From assembly GCA_017626325.1 (NCBI GenBank), contig JAGAIZ010000003.1, positions 149,185 to 213,184 of the forward strand: a DNA stretch of 64,000 nt, read 5' to 3'. The notes beneath the pieces are model-generated. The model did not search any database. It was not told the DNA's origin and was given only the letters and a program-made list of their open reading frames with translations. The number at the start of each line of letters is the position of its first letter. Within the stretch, counting starts at the first letter, position 1. Origin of the DNA: Lachnospiraceae bacterium (lineage in GTDB: Bacteria > Bacillota > Clostridia > Lachnospirales > Lachnospiraceae). The position numbers were made by a program, and so were the translations under genes. Below are positions 35,445 through 44,140 of the stretch, one piece after another.

Positions 35445-35921
35445 TCATAAACAACCGGCGAAAGCGGATGCAGCTTCACCAATCCATAACACCTTCTGAA
35501 TGATATGTCCGTCTGCAATCGGTTCAAGGGGCAGCCCGCCATATTTCATCCTAACAGGGGTGCGATTCAAAGAGACTATCCTGGAATTATACTCCATATT
35601 GGCAGGAATTTCAGTATTTTGGGGCAAAAAAATCACATCCGATCTGCCGGCGGAAAGACTTTTGAGCAATTCCGCCTCTGTTCCGCAGTAAATGCGGACA
35701 GATATATCCGGGTACATTTCCGCGTAATACGCAAGAACATCGGCAATGCTGTCCGCAGCCGTCGGATCGCAAAAACCAAGCCGCAGAATATTACCGGCGG
35801 ATGAAAGCTGTCCTTCCTGCATATGACGGTTTAATTCAAGAAAGCGATCCAGCTTGTCCATCAGAAACCATCCGAAAACAAAAACTGCCGCCACGGCAGC
35901 AAGCAATAGCACATCCTGCAT
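35445..35921 (-). CDS. Membrane-anchored protein with LysR-substrate-binding-like domain, kdp-associated
   Basis: A 158-residue protein: one N-terminal helix (about 3-20), a short linker (about 21-45), then a segment resembling the first half of a LysR-type effector-binding domain (LRLGFCDPTAADSIADVLAYYAEMYPDISV, then LLKSLSAGRSDVIFLP). There is no DNA-binding domain, and the second lobe appears to be missing or short. GGAGGTGAG directly before the ATG. It sits between the RCK protein and kdpD in the same orientation. It could be a ligand sensor for the K+ system or the relic of a regulator; function unknown. Confidence 0.55.
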   Translation of the reverse strand: MQDVLLLAAVAAVFVFGWFLMDKLDRFLELNRHMQEGQLSSAGNILRLGFCDPTAADSIADVLAYYAEMYPDISVRIYCGTEAELLKSLSAGRSDVIFLPQNTEIPANMEYNSRIVSLNRTPVRMKYGGLPLEPIADGHIIQKVLWIGEAASAFAGCL

Positions 35922-35948
35922 AGTCTCACCTCCTGTGAATGAGAAGCT

Positions 35949-36596
35949 TCAAATATGGAAGCATTTCTGAATATCTCTGTTTCGCCCCAACACAAGCATC
36001 GTACTTCCTGATCCCAGAACCACATCGGGAGTGATAGAAAGCTCCAGTTTGCCGGCTTTTTTGATTCCCATAATGTTAATGCTGTATTTCTTCCGAATGT
36101 CAATTTGTCCGATGGTCTTGTCTGTCCAATCTTCCGGAACCGGTATTTCAAAGATCGCGTGCTCTTCATCCAACTCGATGTAGTCCAAAATGTGGTCGGC
36201 ACTGTAGCGGATGGCTGTCCATTTGGCAAGCTGCTTTTCGGGATAGACCACCTCGTCTGCACCGTTGCGCAGGAGGAACTTTGCCTGCACGTCTCTGGCT
36301 GCCCTGGATACCAGGAGCTTTGCGCCAAGCTCCTTGAGCAGAGAGGTGGTTTCCAGAGAACTTTGAAAATCATTTCCAATGGCCACAATGCAGACATCAT
36401 AATTGCGGATTCCCAGAGTTCCCAGAAAAGCGGCGTTTGTGCTGTCGCCGATCTGCGCATTTGTTACAGAGGGCAGTACCGCGGCTACCCGCTCCTCCAC
36501 ACGGTCTACCGCCATAACCTGATGATTCAGCTCATTCAAGTGTATGGCAATATGTCTGCCAAATCGTCCTAACCCAATCAGAAGTATAGATTTCAT
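35949..36596 (-). CDS. TrkA/KtrA-type RCK potassium-channel regulatory protein
   Basis: A 215-residue protein with an RCK_N NAD/ATP-binding Rossmann domain (LLIGLGRFGRHIAIHLNE at the start, VMAVDR, GDSTN, VAIGNDFQSS) and an RCK_C domain (about 135-215, ending LVLGRNRDIQKCF). This is the gating subunit of Trk/Ktr K+ transporters; no membrane subunit (TrkH/KtrB) is present in the window. Start at 36596, because AGGAG lies between it and the upstream in-frame ATG at 36620. Located between kdpC and kdpD, behind a terminator-like hairpin, so it may be a K+/nucleotide sensor for the Kdp system or serve a KtrB elsewhere. Confidence 0.85.
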   Translation of the reverse strand: MKSILLIGLGRFGRHIAIHLNELNHQVMAVDRVEERVAAVLPSVTNAQIGDSTNAAFLGTLGIRNYDVCIVAIGNDFQSSLETTSLLKELGAKLLVSRAARDVQAKFLLRNGADEVVYPEKQLAKWTAIRYSADHILDYIELDEEHAIFEIPVPEDWTDKTIGQIDIRKKYSINIMGIKKAGKLELSITPDVVLGSGSTMLVLGRNRDIQKCFHI

Positions 36597-36775
36597 CGTA
36601 TCGTTATCTCCTTTAGCCAACCGTTTCTTTTCAGGGGGAAGTTTTGCCGCCTGCAGCCAGCGTCAGCGGGACAAGTCGGCGGCACAAACAGTCAGGCTTA
36701 TACGGTCTTTATCATACGCTTCCTCTGATAAAGAAGGTAAAAGAATCTTTGCAACCGCATTAAGATGATATAAAG

Positions 36776-36807
36776 AAGGACTGGAGCGCTAAATCGCTCC
36801 AGTCCTT
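36776..36807 (-). terminator. Rho-independent terminator/attenuator after kdpC
   Basis: Perfect 13-base stem: AAGGACTGGAGCG (36776-36788) and CGCTCCAGTCCTT (36795-36807) with a 6-base loop. On the minus strand it is followed by CTTTATAT. It lies between kdpC and the RCK gene and would separate or attenuate kdpFABC from the regulatory genes downstream. Confidence 0.7.
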
Positions 36808-36858
36808 GCCGCAGAGTGTCCGTTTCATGAAGGAATACGGTGGAAATTTTAGGAATCA

Positions 36859-36877
36859 TCAGAGTGATTTTTCAATC
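36859..36877. repeat. 19-bp repeat directly after the kdpC stop codon
   Basis: Minus strand GATTGAAAAATCACTCTGA starts at the last base of the kdpC stop. It is identical to 49077-49095 and shares 13 bases with 31941-31953. All three copies are in the sense direction of a gene's 3' end. Confidence 0.6.
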
Positions 36878-37485
36878 TATTTCTCCAAAATACCATCCAG
36901 TATCAGGTTCACCTTGAGAACATTCACGGTTTCCTCGCCGAAAATTCCGAGGAATCTGCCTGACGTACATTGATCGATAACAGCGCGCACTTCATTCACC
37001 GTAATTTCTCTGGCATCAGCGATCCTCGCTGCCTGATATTCGGCTGCCGCCGGAGAGATATGCGGGTCAAGGCCGCTGCCGGAGCAGGTGACCAGGTCGA
37101 CCGGAATCGCGGTTTCATCCATAGCAGGATTAGCCGCCCGCAGTTTATCAACCCGCTCTGCAACCAGTTCCTCATATTCTTCGCTGGCGGGAGAGAGATT
37201 AGATGGGGAGGCATACAGCAGAGTTCTTCCGTCCTCGTCCTTATACGTGGAAACATCGATATTCATAATCCTTCCCCACATATGGGCGTCGTCAGTATAC
37301 TGCTGACCCAGAAGCTCGCAGCCATACTTTTTGCCATCCACTACAATGATACTGCCGTTAGCCTTGGCAGGAAAAAGTAACTGCGCCAGTCCGGTAACAA
37401 CGCCGGTATAGAGAATGCCGCACATAACGGAGAAAATCAAAAAGATAATCAAAGCTTTCGGCAAAATTGATTTTACCATTTTCAT
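36877..37485 (-). CDS. kdpC: K+-transporting ATPase subunit C
   Basis: A 202-residue KdpC: single N-terminal helix (about 9-33), then the outer domain with GSIIVVDGKKYGCELLGQQ, the PSNLSPAS region and the closing SGSGLDPHISPAAAEYQAARIA motif, which is the most conserved part of the family. Length normal. AGGAGG nine bases upstream of ATG 37485; 16 bases after kdpB. KdpC stabilises the complex and raises ATP affinity of KdpB. The hairpin at 36776 follows this gene. Confidence 0.94.
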   Translation of the reverse strand: MKMVKSILPKALIIFLIFSVMCGILYTGVVTGLAQLLFPAKANGSIIVVDGKKYGCELLGQQYTDDAHMWGRIMNIDVSTYKDEDGRTLLYASPSNLSPASEEYEELVAERVDKLRAANPAMDETAIPVDLVTCSGSGLDPHISPAAAEYQAARIADAREITVNEVRAVIDQCTSGRFLGIFGEETVNVLKVNLILDGILEK

Positions 37486-37501
37486 ACGCTTCAGCCTCCT
37501 T

Positions 37502-39571
37502 TCAGACTAAGCCGGCTAAAACCAGCAAAACATCGATCAGTTTGATAAAAATAAACGGCGCGATCAGACCGCCAAGCCCGTAGATCAGCAAATTCCGGGA
37601 CAACAGTTTTCCAGCGGAAACCTCGCGGTATTTCACACCCTTTAACGCAAGCGGAATCAGGGCAATGATAATCAACGCGTTATAGATAATCGCGGAAAGC
37701 ACCGCGCTCTGTGAAGAATGCAGCCCCATAATGTTCAGCGCGGAAAGCTGTGGATACAATCCCATAAACAGCGCCGGGATGATGGCAAAATATTTCGCCA
37801 CGTCATTGGCAATGGAAAAGGTTGTCAGACTGCCCCGGGTCATCAGAAGCTGCTTGCCTATCCGAACAATTTCAATCAGTTTGGTGGGGGAAGAATCCAG
37901 ATCCACCATATTGCCGGCCTCCTTGGCCGCCTGGGTACCGCTGTTCATGGCCACCGCCACATCAGCCTGCGCCAATGCCGGCGCATCGTTGGTCCCGTCA
38001 CCGGTCATGGCAACCAGATGCCCTTTAGCCTGAAAATCACGTATCATGGAAAGCTTGCCCTCCGGCGTCGCCTCCGCAAGGAAATCATCCACACCGGCTT
38101 CTGCGGCAATGGCTGCGGCAGTGATCGGATTGTCGCCGGTGATCATAATGGTCTTGATTCCCATTTTCCGCAGGTCCGCAAATTTTTCCTTTACCCCCTG
38201 CTTGATAATATCCTTCAGATAGATTACGCCGAGAATCCTGTGGTTCTTCGTCACCACCAGAGGGGTACCGCCCTTGGAGGCAATGGATTTGACAACATTA
38301 TCGCATTCCTCGGAATACATGCCTCCCGCGTGCGTGACATATGCCTGCATGGCATCCGCCGCGCCTTTACGGATTTCATTTCCGTCAAAATCCACGCCGC
38401 TCATACGGGTCACGGCGGTAAACGGAATAAACCGCATTCCCTTATCCTGAAGATTCCTGCCGCGGATCCCGAACTGTTCCTTTGCCAGCACCACAACGCT
38501 TCTGCCTTCCGGCGTCTCGTCCGCCAGAGAAGAAAGCTGCGCGGCATCCGCCAGTTCTCTGATGTCCGCACCGTCTACCGGAATAAATTCCGAAGCCTGC
38601 CGATTGCCCAGCGTGATCGTTCCGGTTTTATCCAGCATCAGAATGTCCACGTCACCGGCTGCCTCAATAGCCCTGCCGCTCATGGCGAGGACATTGGCCT
38701 GGTTGAGCCTTGACATACCCGCGATTCCGATGGCGGAGAGCAGCGCGCCGATGGTGGTAGGCGCAAGGCAGACCAGGAGCGCTACCAGCGTGGTTGCGGA
38801 TGTGGGATTCGGAATGCCCGCCAGTTTTGCGGAAAAAGCCGAATAGGTATAAAGGGATACCGTTACCAGAATAAAGATAATGGACAGCGCCACCAGGAAA
38901 ATCTGCAGTGCGATCTCATTGGGCGTCTTTTTTCTCGCTGCGCCCTCAACCATGGCAATCATCTTATCCAGAAAGCTTTCACCGGCCTCGCTGGTCACTT
39001 TGACCACGATCCAGTCGGACAGAACGGTCGTTCCGCCGGTCACGGCGCTCCGGTCGCCGCCGGCTTCCCGGATAACCGGAGCGGATTCTCCGGTAATGGC
39101 GCTTTCATCCACGGAAGCCGCGCCTTCTATCACTTCTCCGTCTGCCGGAATCTGTTCACCGGCCTTTACGATGACCAGCTCGCCCTTTCTTAATGCGGCA
39201 GAAGGCACGATCGTAACGGTGTCTTTCTGCGAAACAGAGGAAATCTTATGGGCATCCACATCTTTCCGGGAAGCCCGCAGCGAATCTGCCTGCGCCTTTC
39301 CTCTGCCCTCGGCAATCGCTTCCGCGAAATTGGCAAACAGAACGGTGAACCAAAGGATGACGGCAATTGCCAAAGTAAAGCCTCCGGGGGCGTCCTTAAT
39401 GCCAAAGAGCGACACGACCCACAGAACGCTGGTCAGGATCGCGGAAACGAATACCAGGAACATGACAGGATTTCCGGCCTGTGTTTTCGGATTTAACTTG
39501 AGAAAAGAATCTTTGATTGCCCTGCCGAGCATTTTCTGATCGACAAAAGCGTTTTTATGTTTTGTGTTCAT
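37502..39571 (-). CDS. kdpB: K+-transporting P-type ATPase subunit B
   Basis: A 689-residue P1A-type ATPase. Visible motifs: [10 protein letters not shown] (actuator), [20 protein letters not shown] (membrane), phosphorylation motif [23 protein letters not shown] (nucleotide binding), [29 protein letters not shown] and [25 protein letters not shown] (hinge). All catalytic residues are present. Start ATG 39571 with GGAGGGT upstream. It drives K+ import through KdpA at the cost of ATP. Flanked by kdpA (13 bases) and kdpC (16 bases), a compact operon. Confidence 0.96.
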   Translation of the reverse strand: MNTKHKNAFVDQKMLGRAIKDSFLKLNPKTQAGNPVMFLVFVSAILTSVLWVVSLFGIKDAPGGFTLAIAVILWFTVLFANFAEAIAEGRGKAQADSLRASRKDVDAHKISSVSQKDTVTIVPSAALRKGELVIVKAGEQIPADGEVIEGAASVDESAITGESAPVIREAGGDRSAVTGGTTVLSDWIVVKVTSEAGESFLDKMIAMVEGAARKKTPNEIALQIFLVALSIIFILVTVSLYTYSAFSAKLAGIPNPTSATTLVALLVCLAPTTIGALLSAIGIAGMSRLNQANVLAMSGRAIEAAGDVDILMLDKTGTITLGNRQASEFIPVDGADIRELADAAQLSSLADETPEGRSVVVLAKEQFGIRGRNLQDKGMRFIPFTAVTRMSGVDFDGNEIRKGAADAMQAYVTHAGGMYSEECDNVVKSIASKGGTPLVVTKNHRILGVIYLKDIIKQGVKEKFADLRKMGIKTIMITGDNPITAAAIAAEAGVDDFLAEATPEGKLSMIRDFQAKGHLVAMTGDGTNDAPALAQADVAVAMNSGTQAAKEAGNMVDLDSSPTKLIEIVRIGKQLLMTRGSLTTFSIANDVAKYFAIIPALFMGLYPQLSALNIMGLHSSQSAVLSAIIYNALIIIALIPLALKGVKYREVSAGKLLSRNLLIYGLGGLIAPFIFIKLIDVLLVLAGLV

Positions 39572-39584
39572 ACATTACCCTCCT

Positions 39585-41399
39585 TTACATGGTACTGCCG
39601 AAGAACTCAGCAAGCGGACCAAGCGCCAGCGCCGGGAAGAAGCTGAGCGCGCCGATCAGCAGCACGACAAAAACCAACAGGAATACGAACATGGCGTTCG
39701 TCGTAGACAGTGTACCGGCGGTCGTGGCGATTTTCTTCTTCTGTGCCAGACTTCCGGCAATGGCCAGTGTACCCACAACAGGCAGAAATCTTACAAACAG
39801 CATGACAAGGCCGATGCTGACATTCAGGAATACGGTGTTGGCGTTAAAGCCCGCAAAAGCCGAACCGTTGTTGCCTCCGGCAGAGCTGTAGGCGTACAGC
39901 ATCTCTGAGAAACCATGCGCCCCGCCGTTGTTCAGACTGTCCATGACTGAGGGCACCACAGCCGCAATACCGCTTCCAACCAGGATTCCAATCGGCGTAG
40001 CCAGACAAACCAGCACCGCCCACTTCATCTCAAAGGGTTCGATTTTTTTGCCCAAAAACTCCGGCGTCCTGCCCACCATCAGCCCGGCAATAAATACCGT
40101 CAGGATGGCAAATGCCAGCATTCCGTACAGACCGCAGCCGGCGCCGCCGAAGATCACCTCGCCAAGCTGCATAAGCAGCATGGTTATCATTCCGCCAAGA
40201 GGCGTATAGCTGTCATGCATGGAATTGACGGACCCGTTAGAAGCTGCGGTGGTAAATGCCGCCCATGTAGAGGAAGCCGCGATACCAAAACGGGTTTCTT
40301 TTCCTTCCATATTTCCTCCGGCCTGCCCGGTCATGGACAGATTGACTGCGCCGTCCTGCGCAAGCTGCGCCGTGCCTGCCTGTTCGTTTACTGCGATACA
40401 GGAAAGGGCAACGCATAGGCAAAGGAACATGGCGGCAAATATGGCAATCCCCTGTTTTTTATTTTTTACCGCTAAACCAAAGGTAAAGCAGAGGGCTGCC
40501 GGAATCAGCAAAATGGAAATCATCTCAATCAGATTTGTAAAGGCGTTAGGATTCTCCAATGGATGGGCAGAGTTGACGCCCATATACCCGCCGCCGTTGG
40601 TACCCGATTGTTTGATGGCAACCTGGCTCGCCGCAGGCCCCATGGGGACAAACTGTTCCGTTACGATTTCTGCGTCAGGAACAAGGATGCCGTCTGCCGT
40701 GACCGTGCCTGCTTCCTCGTCGATTACTGCGCCTTCCAATATCTCGCCCTCCGCACTGACAGCGACAGGCTCCACCAGCGATACGGTTTGGGCGCCTTTC
40801 AGATTCTGGATCACACCGCCGCCCACCAGCAGCAGAGAAATGACAAGGTTTAACGGAATCAGGATGTGGATGACGATACGGGTCATGTCCACCCAAAAGC
40901 TGCCAAGACCAGACGCTTTTACTTTGATAAAACCGCGGATCAGGGCAAACAGGACTGCGATTCCGGTTGCGGCGGAGACAAAGTTCTGAACCGTAAGGCC
41001 CAGAGACTGGGTCAGGTAACTTAATGTGGACTCGCCGGAATATGCCTGCCAGTTGGTATTGGTCACAAAACTGGAAGCAGTATTAAAGGATAAATCCCAT
41101 TTTACGCCGGAAAGTCCCTGCGGATTGCCGGGAAGGACTCCCTGCAGGATTTGAAGCAGGAACAAAAATACCAGCCCGATACCGGAAAAGATCAGTACGC
41201 TGACTGCGTATTTTTTCCAGTTCATCTGTTCTTCCTTATCAACCCGCATTACCCTGTAAACCAGGTTTTCACAGGGCGTGAGGACTTTAGATAGAAATGT
41301 TTTTTCTCCGAACATTACTTTTTTCATGTAAGCGCCAAGCGGTACCGCCAGCGCTGTCAGAATGACGAGATACAAAACATATTGGATGAGCGTCATCAT
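39585..41399 (-). CDS. kdpA: K+-transporting ATPase subunit A (channel-like)
   Basis: A 604-residue KdpA with about ten helices and four selectivity-filter-like loops, including NTNWQAYSGE, SGTNGGGYMGVNSAHPLENP, AAFTTAASNGSVNSMHDSYTPLGG and YSSAGGNNGSAFAGFN. It is about 40 residues longer than typical KdpA because of an acidic insertion in the outer loop before the GTNGGG filter (VSAEGEILEGAVIDEEAGTV region). GGGAGATG before ATG 41399. Its start overlaps the kdpF stop (ATATGATG). Forms the K+ uptake path. Confidence 0.95.
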   Translation of the reverse strand: MMTLIQYVLYLVILTALAVPLGAYMKKVMFGEKTFLSKVLTPCENLVYRVMRVDKEEQMNWKKYAVSVLIFSGIGLVFLFLLQILQGVLPGNPQGLSGVKWDLSFNTASSFVTNTNWQAYSGESTLSYLTQSLGLTVQNFVSAATGIAVLFALIRGFIKVKASGLGSFWVDMTRIVIHILIPLNLVISLLLVGGGVIQNLKGAQTVSLVEPVAVSAEGEILEGAVIDEEAGTVTADGILVPDAEIVTEQFVPMGPAASQVAIKQSGTNGGGYMGVNSAHPLENPNAFTNLIEMISILLIPAALCFTFGLAVKNKKQGIAIFAAMFLCLCVALSCIAVNEQAGTAQLAQDGAVNLSMTGQAGGNMEGKETRFGIAASSTWAAFTTAASNGSVNSMHDSYTPLGGMITMLLMQLGEVIFGGAGCGLYGMLAFAILTVFIAGLMVGRTPEFLGKKIEPFEMKWAVLVCLATPIGILVGSGIAAVVPSVMDSLNNGGAHGFSEMLYAYSSAGGNNGSAFAGFNANTVFLNVSIGLVMLFVRFLPVVGTLAIAGSLAQKKKIATTAGTLSTTNAMFVFLLVFVVLLIGALSFFPALALGPLAEFFGSTM

Positions 41400-41488
41400 A
41401 TCTGATCATCTCCCTTCATTAAAATGCAGACATACCACGTAAGCATTGCCGCCGCGCATATGCCAATGACTGCGATCATGATTTGCAT
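41396..41488 (-). CDS. kdpF: KdpF-like small membrane subunit
   Basis: A 30-codon gene: MQIMIAVIGICAAAMLTWYV followed by CILMKGDDQI. One hydrophobic helix and a short charged tail match KdpF, which stabilises the KdpABC complex. GGAGG at 41497-41501 is eight bases upstream of ATG 41488. The TGA stop (41396-41398) overlaps the kdpA ATG by 3 bases, the usual coupling in kdpFABC operons. Small size makes the call rest on position plus hydrophobicity. Confidence 0.8.
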   Translation of the reverse strand: MQIMIAVIGICAAAMLTWYVCILMKGDDQI

Positions 41489-41586
41489 ACATTTTTCCTC
41501 CTTTTTTGAATGCTGAATGCATCATACCTTTTTTTCTCTAAAAATAGCGTTAGGCATTTCCTGCCGGTCTTAAAATCAGATAAAGA

Positions 41587-41778
41587 TTACAGGACACCAA
41601 ACAACCACGCTGCGGGCAGCGCAATGACAGCAGTGCTGACACATACACAGATCAAAACAAAGACCGGCATTCCGACAAAAATACAAAGAGATCCGAGAAA
41701 CGGATGCTTCCAAAGAAACCGCTCTGCCTTTAAATCAAATTCCCGCTCATATTTTCGAATCGTTTGTAGAATGGTCAT
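41587..41778 (-). CDS. Small single-helix membrane protein upstream of kdpF
   Basis: A 63-residue protein: amphipathic charged N-terminus (TIRKYEREFDLKAERFLWK) followed by one long hydrophobic region (about 29-62). GAGGTG eight bases before ATG 41778. It is the first gene of the kdp transcription unit, 98 bases upstream of kdpF. I do not recognise a family. Its position suggests a regulatory or accessory peptide of Kdp, but it may be an unrelated small membrane protein. Confidence 0.55.
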   Translation of the reverse strand: MTILQTIRKYEREFDLKAERFLWKHPFLGSLCIFVGMPVFVLICVCVSTAVIALPAAWLFGVL

Positions 41779-41855
41779 GCCTTTTCACCTCGTTTTCCTT
41801 GTGTGGCATAAGCATACAACAAGAAAAATTAAAAAAGGAAAAGGGTATGAAGCCT

Positions 41856-41880
41856 GGTATTAAAAGGTTATAAATGTACA
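41856..41880 (-). promoter_or_regulatory. Possible KdpE-binding site upstream of the kdp operon
   Basis: The minus strand reads ACATTTATAACCTTTTAATA, about 80 bases upstream of the first kdp-block gene. It resembles the E. coli KdpE box core (TTTATA followed by a CTTTT-type T run). Short AT-rich motifs match easily by chance, so this is tentative. Confidence 0.3.
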
Positions 41881-41982
41881 ACAGGTTATCAATGGCTGCG
41901 CGTTTTGCTGCATAAATTTGCCATGCTGCCTAAGAAGGAACGAAAAGGGAAATTGCGGAAATCGCGGAAAAGAATGAATAGA

Positions 41983-42012
41983 TTGCATCAAAGGCGGGGC
42001 ATATGATAAAAT
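41983..42012 (+). promoter_or_regulatory. Candidate promoter of the FkbH gene
   Basis: TTGCAT (41983-41988), 18-base spacer, TAAAAT (42007-42012). It would give a leader of about 45 bases to ATG 42065. The -35 is weak (3 of 6). Confidence 0.35.
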
Positions 42013-42064
42013 GAACAAAGCATATTCAATATGATATCAACGGAATGGCAGGTGGAAAGAACCG

Positions 42065-43918
42065 ATGCAGGAATTGGAATATCCTTTTGACAGCGAATAT
42101 ATCTTGAAGAAGTCGAAGAAGATCAGGCGGCAGCTTCTGGAGGAGGGAACGGGCTTCCTTCATAAGAAGATCGCTGTGCTGGGCGGCAGCACGACCCATG
42201 ACATTATCCGGGTGCTGGAGGTGTTTCTGTTAAATCAGGGCATACAGCCCCAGTTCTATGAGTCGGAGTACGCCCAGTACTGGCAGGATGTAATGTTTGA
42301 TAATCCGGAGCTGGAGGCGTTTTCGCCGGATTTGATTTTTATTCATACGTCGAACCGTAATATTACGGCTTATCCGGGCATGGCGGCTGGCGAAGCGCAG
42401 ATAGAGGACATGCTGGCGGAGCAGTATGAGCATTTCCGTATCATGTGGGACAGGATCGCGCAGAAGTACCATTGTCCGGTGATCCAGAATAATTTTGAGT
42501 ATCCTTTCTACAGAATGCTGGGGAACCGGGACGCGGTGGACGAGCATGGCAGAATACGCTTTATTAACCGTCTGAACGAGTTGTTTTACGGGTATGCGAG
42601 AGAGCATCAGGATTTCTATATTAACGATATCAATTATATGGCCTCCGCTTACGGACTTGACAGGTGGGCGGATCCGCTGTACTGGCATATGTATAAGTAC
42701 GCCCTGTGTATGCAGGCGATTCCTGAATTTGCTTATAATGTGGCTAATATTATCAAGGCAGTCTTTGGTAAAAATAAGAAAGCGCTGGTGCTTGATCTGG
42801 ATAACACCCTCTGGGGCGGCGTCGTGGGCGACGATGGAGTGGAGAATCTGGAGATCGGGCAGGAAACCTCTATGGGGCAGGTCTACTCGGAGTTTCAGAA
42901 TTATATCAAGGCGCTCAAAGATATCGGCGTTATGCTTAACGTGGATTCCAAGAATGAATATGACAATGCGATTGCCGGCTTGAATCATCCTGACGGCAGC
43001 CTGCGGCCCGATGATTTTATTATCATCAAGGCGAACTGGGAGCCTAAGAGCAGGAATATCGTGGAGATTGCGAATGAACTCAATATTATGCCGGACAGTC
43101 TGGTGTTCGTGGATGATAACCCGGCGGAGCGTGAGATCATCAAGCGCCAGGTAAGCGGCGTATCGGTTCCCGAGATCGGCACGCCGGAGCAGTATATCCG
43201 TGTGCTGGATCACTCGGGTTTCTTCGAGGTGGTCAGTCTGTCTGAGGATGACAGGAAGCGCAATGAGATGTATAAGGCGAATATACAGCGCCAGAGGCAG
43301 CAGCAGAATTTCGGAGATTACAGGGAATACCTGTTATCTCTCGGCATGCAGGGGACGATCAGGGCATTTGAGCCGATGTATATGGCAAGGATAGCCCAGT
43401 TGTCTAATAAGAGCAACCAGTTTAACTTAACGACCAGAAGATATACCCAGAGCGATATCGAAGGATTCGCTGCGGATGAAGCCTATATTACGCGGTATGG
43501 GAAATTGGAGGATAAGTTCGGGGATAACGGCGTGGTCTCTGTGGTGATCGGCAGGAAGGGCACGATGGCGGAGACGGACGCATACCGGAAGGGCGGCGCG
43601 GCGCAGGGAAGGGTTCCGGCGGAAGAATGCGATGTGCTGCATCTGGAACTGTGGCTGATGAGCTGCCGGGTATTAAAACGTGATATGGAATATGCCATGA
43701 TGGACAGTATCGTACAAGCGTGCAGGGAATGCGGCATCGGCACGATCATGGGGTATTATTATCCCACCGCGAAGAATGCGATGGTCCGGGAATTCTACGG
43801 TCTTATGGGATTTGCCAGAGTGTATGAGGATGAGAAGGGCAATAGCGCATGGCAGTTTACCATTCCTGACGATTACGTGTGCAAAAATACGGTGATCGCC
43901 GTGAATGATATTGGATAA
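42065..43918 (+). CDS. FkbH-like HAD-IIIC enzyme (predicted glyceryl-ACP synthase)
   Basis: A 617-residue three-part protein. N-terminal part (about 1-230) has an SGNH-like GGSTTHD motif near residue 41. A central HAD-IIIC domain carries LVLDLDNTLWGGVVGDDG (near 240-257) and LVFVDDNPAEREIIK. The C-terminal part (about 400-615) is GNAT-like. FkbH enzymes (FkbH, OzmB) take 1,3-bisphosphoglycerate, remove phosphate and load the D-glyceryl group on a carrier protein. An acyl carrier protein gene follows at 44141, which supports this role. AAAGAACCG before the ATG is only a fair ribosome site. In an EPS locus with four MBOATs the carrier-bound acyl group could end up on the polymer; that is inference. 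Confidence 0.85.
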   Translation: MQELEYPFDSEYILKKSKKIRRQLLEEGTGFLHKKIAVLGGSTTHDIIRVLEVFLLNQGIQPQFYESEYAQYWQDVMFDNPELEAFSPDLIFIHTSNRNITAYPGMAAGEAQIEDMLAEQYEHFRIMWDRIAQKYHCPVIQNNFEYPFYRMLGNRDAVDEHGRIRFINRLNELFYGYAREHQDFYINDINYMASAYGLDRWADPLYWHMYKYALCMQAIPEFAYNVANIIKAVFGKNKKALVLDLDNTLWGGVVGDDGVENLEIGQETSMGQVYSEFQNYIKALKDIGVMLNVDSKNEYDNAIAGLNHPDGSLRPDDFIIIKANWEPKSRNIVEIANELNIMPDSLVFVDDNPAEREIIKRQVSGVSVPEIGTPEQYIRVLDHSGFFEVVSLSEDDRKRNEMYKANIQRQRQQQNFGDYREYLLSLGMQGTIRAFEPMYMARIAQLSNKSNQFNLTTRRYTQSDIEGFAADEAYITRYGKLEDKFGDNGVVSVVIGRKGTMAETDAYRKGGAAQGRVPAEECDVLHLELWLMSCRVLKRDMEYAMMDSIVQACRECGIGTIMGYYYPTAKNAMVREFYGLMGFARVYEDEKGNSAWQFTIPDDYVCKNTVIAVNDIG

Positions 43919-44011
43919 AGAGAGCTTGCTAAAAAGGCATGCCGGGTCGGAAGGTTCAGGAAGAATGTTAAGACCGGGATATTCAGGAAATATTAAGGAA
44001 GGAACAAAAGG

Positions 44012-44040
44012 TTGCGCAAAGACGCAAAAACCGATATAGT
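44012..44040 (+). promoter_or_regulatory. Candidate sigma-A promoter of the ACP gene
   Basis: TTGCGC (44012-44017), exactly 17 bases, TATAGT (44035-44040). The start would be near 44047, 94 bases before the ACP start codon. It would allow ACP to be expressed independently of fkbH. Confidence 0.5.
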
Positions 44041-44140
44041 AGTTATATTGACGCGTATTAGAGCAGAACAGGTTTTGGCGCAGGGAGCGGTTCCTAAAGT
44101 ATGAAGCGCAGAGAATAAGAGAAAGGCAGGATATTATTAT

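Noticed and set aside
37718-39539. Long plus-strand open frames (331 and 219 codons) opposite kdpB
   Set aside because: kdpB motifs are intact on the other strand; these frames have no known motif or start signal and follow from codon bias.
40219-40989. 256-codon plus-strand frame opposite kdpA
   Set aside because: Antisense shadow of a well-supported kdpA; Pro/Ser/Thr-rich without domain.
41779-42064. Possible c-di-AMP riboswitch upstream of kdp
   Set aside because: I could not find the long structured conserved core of that riboswitch class; the region is short and AT-rich. A covariance-model search would settle it.
43941-44010. Further gene-end tandem repeat after the FkbH gene (CCGGG..TTCAGGAA units)
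   Set aside because: Only short matching blocks with different spacing; too degenerate to claim.
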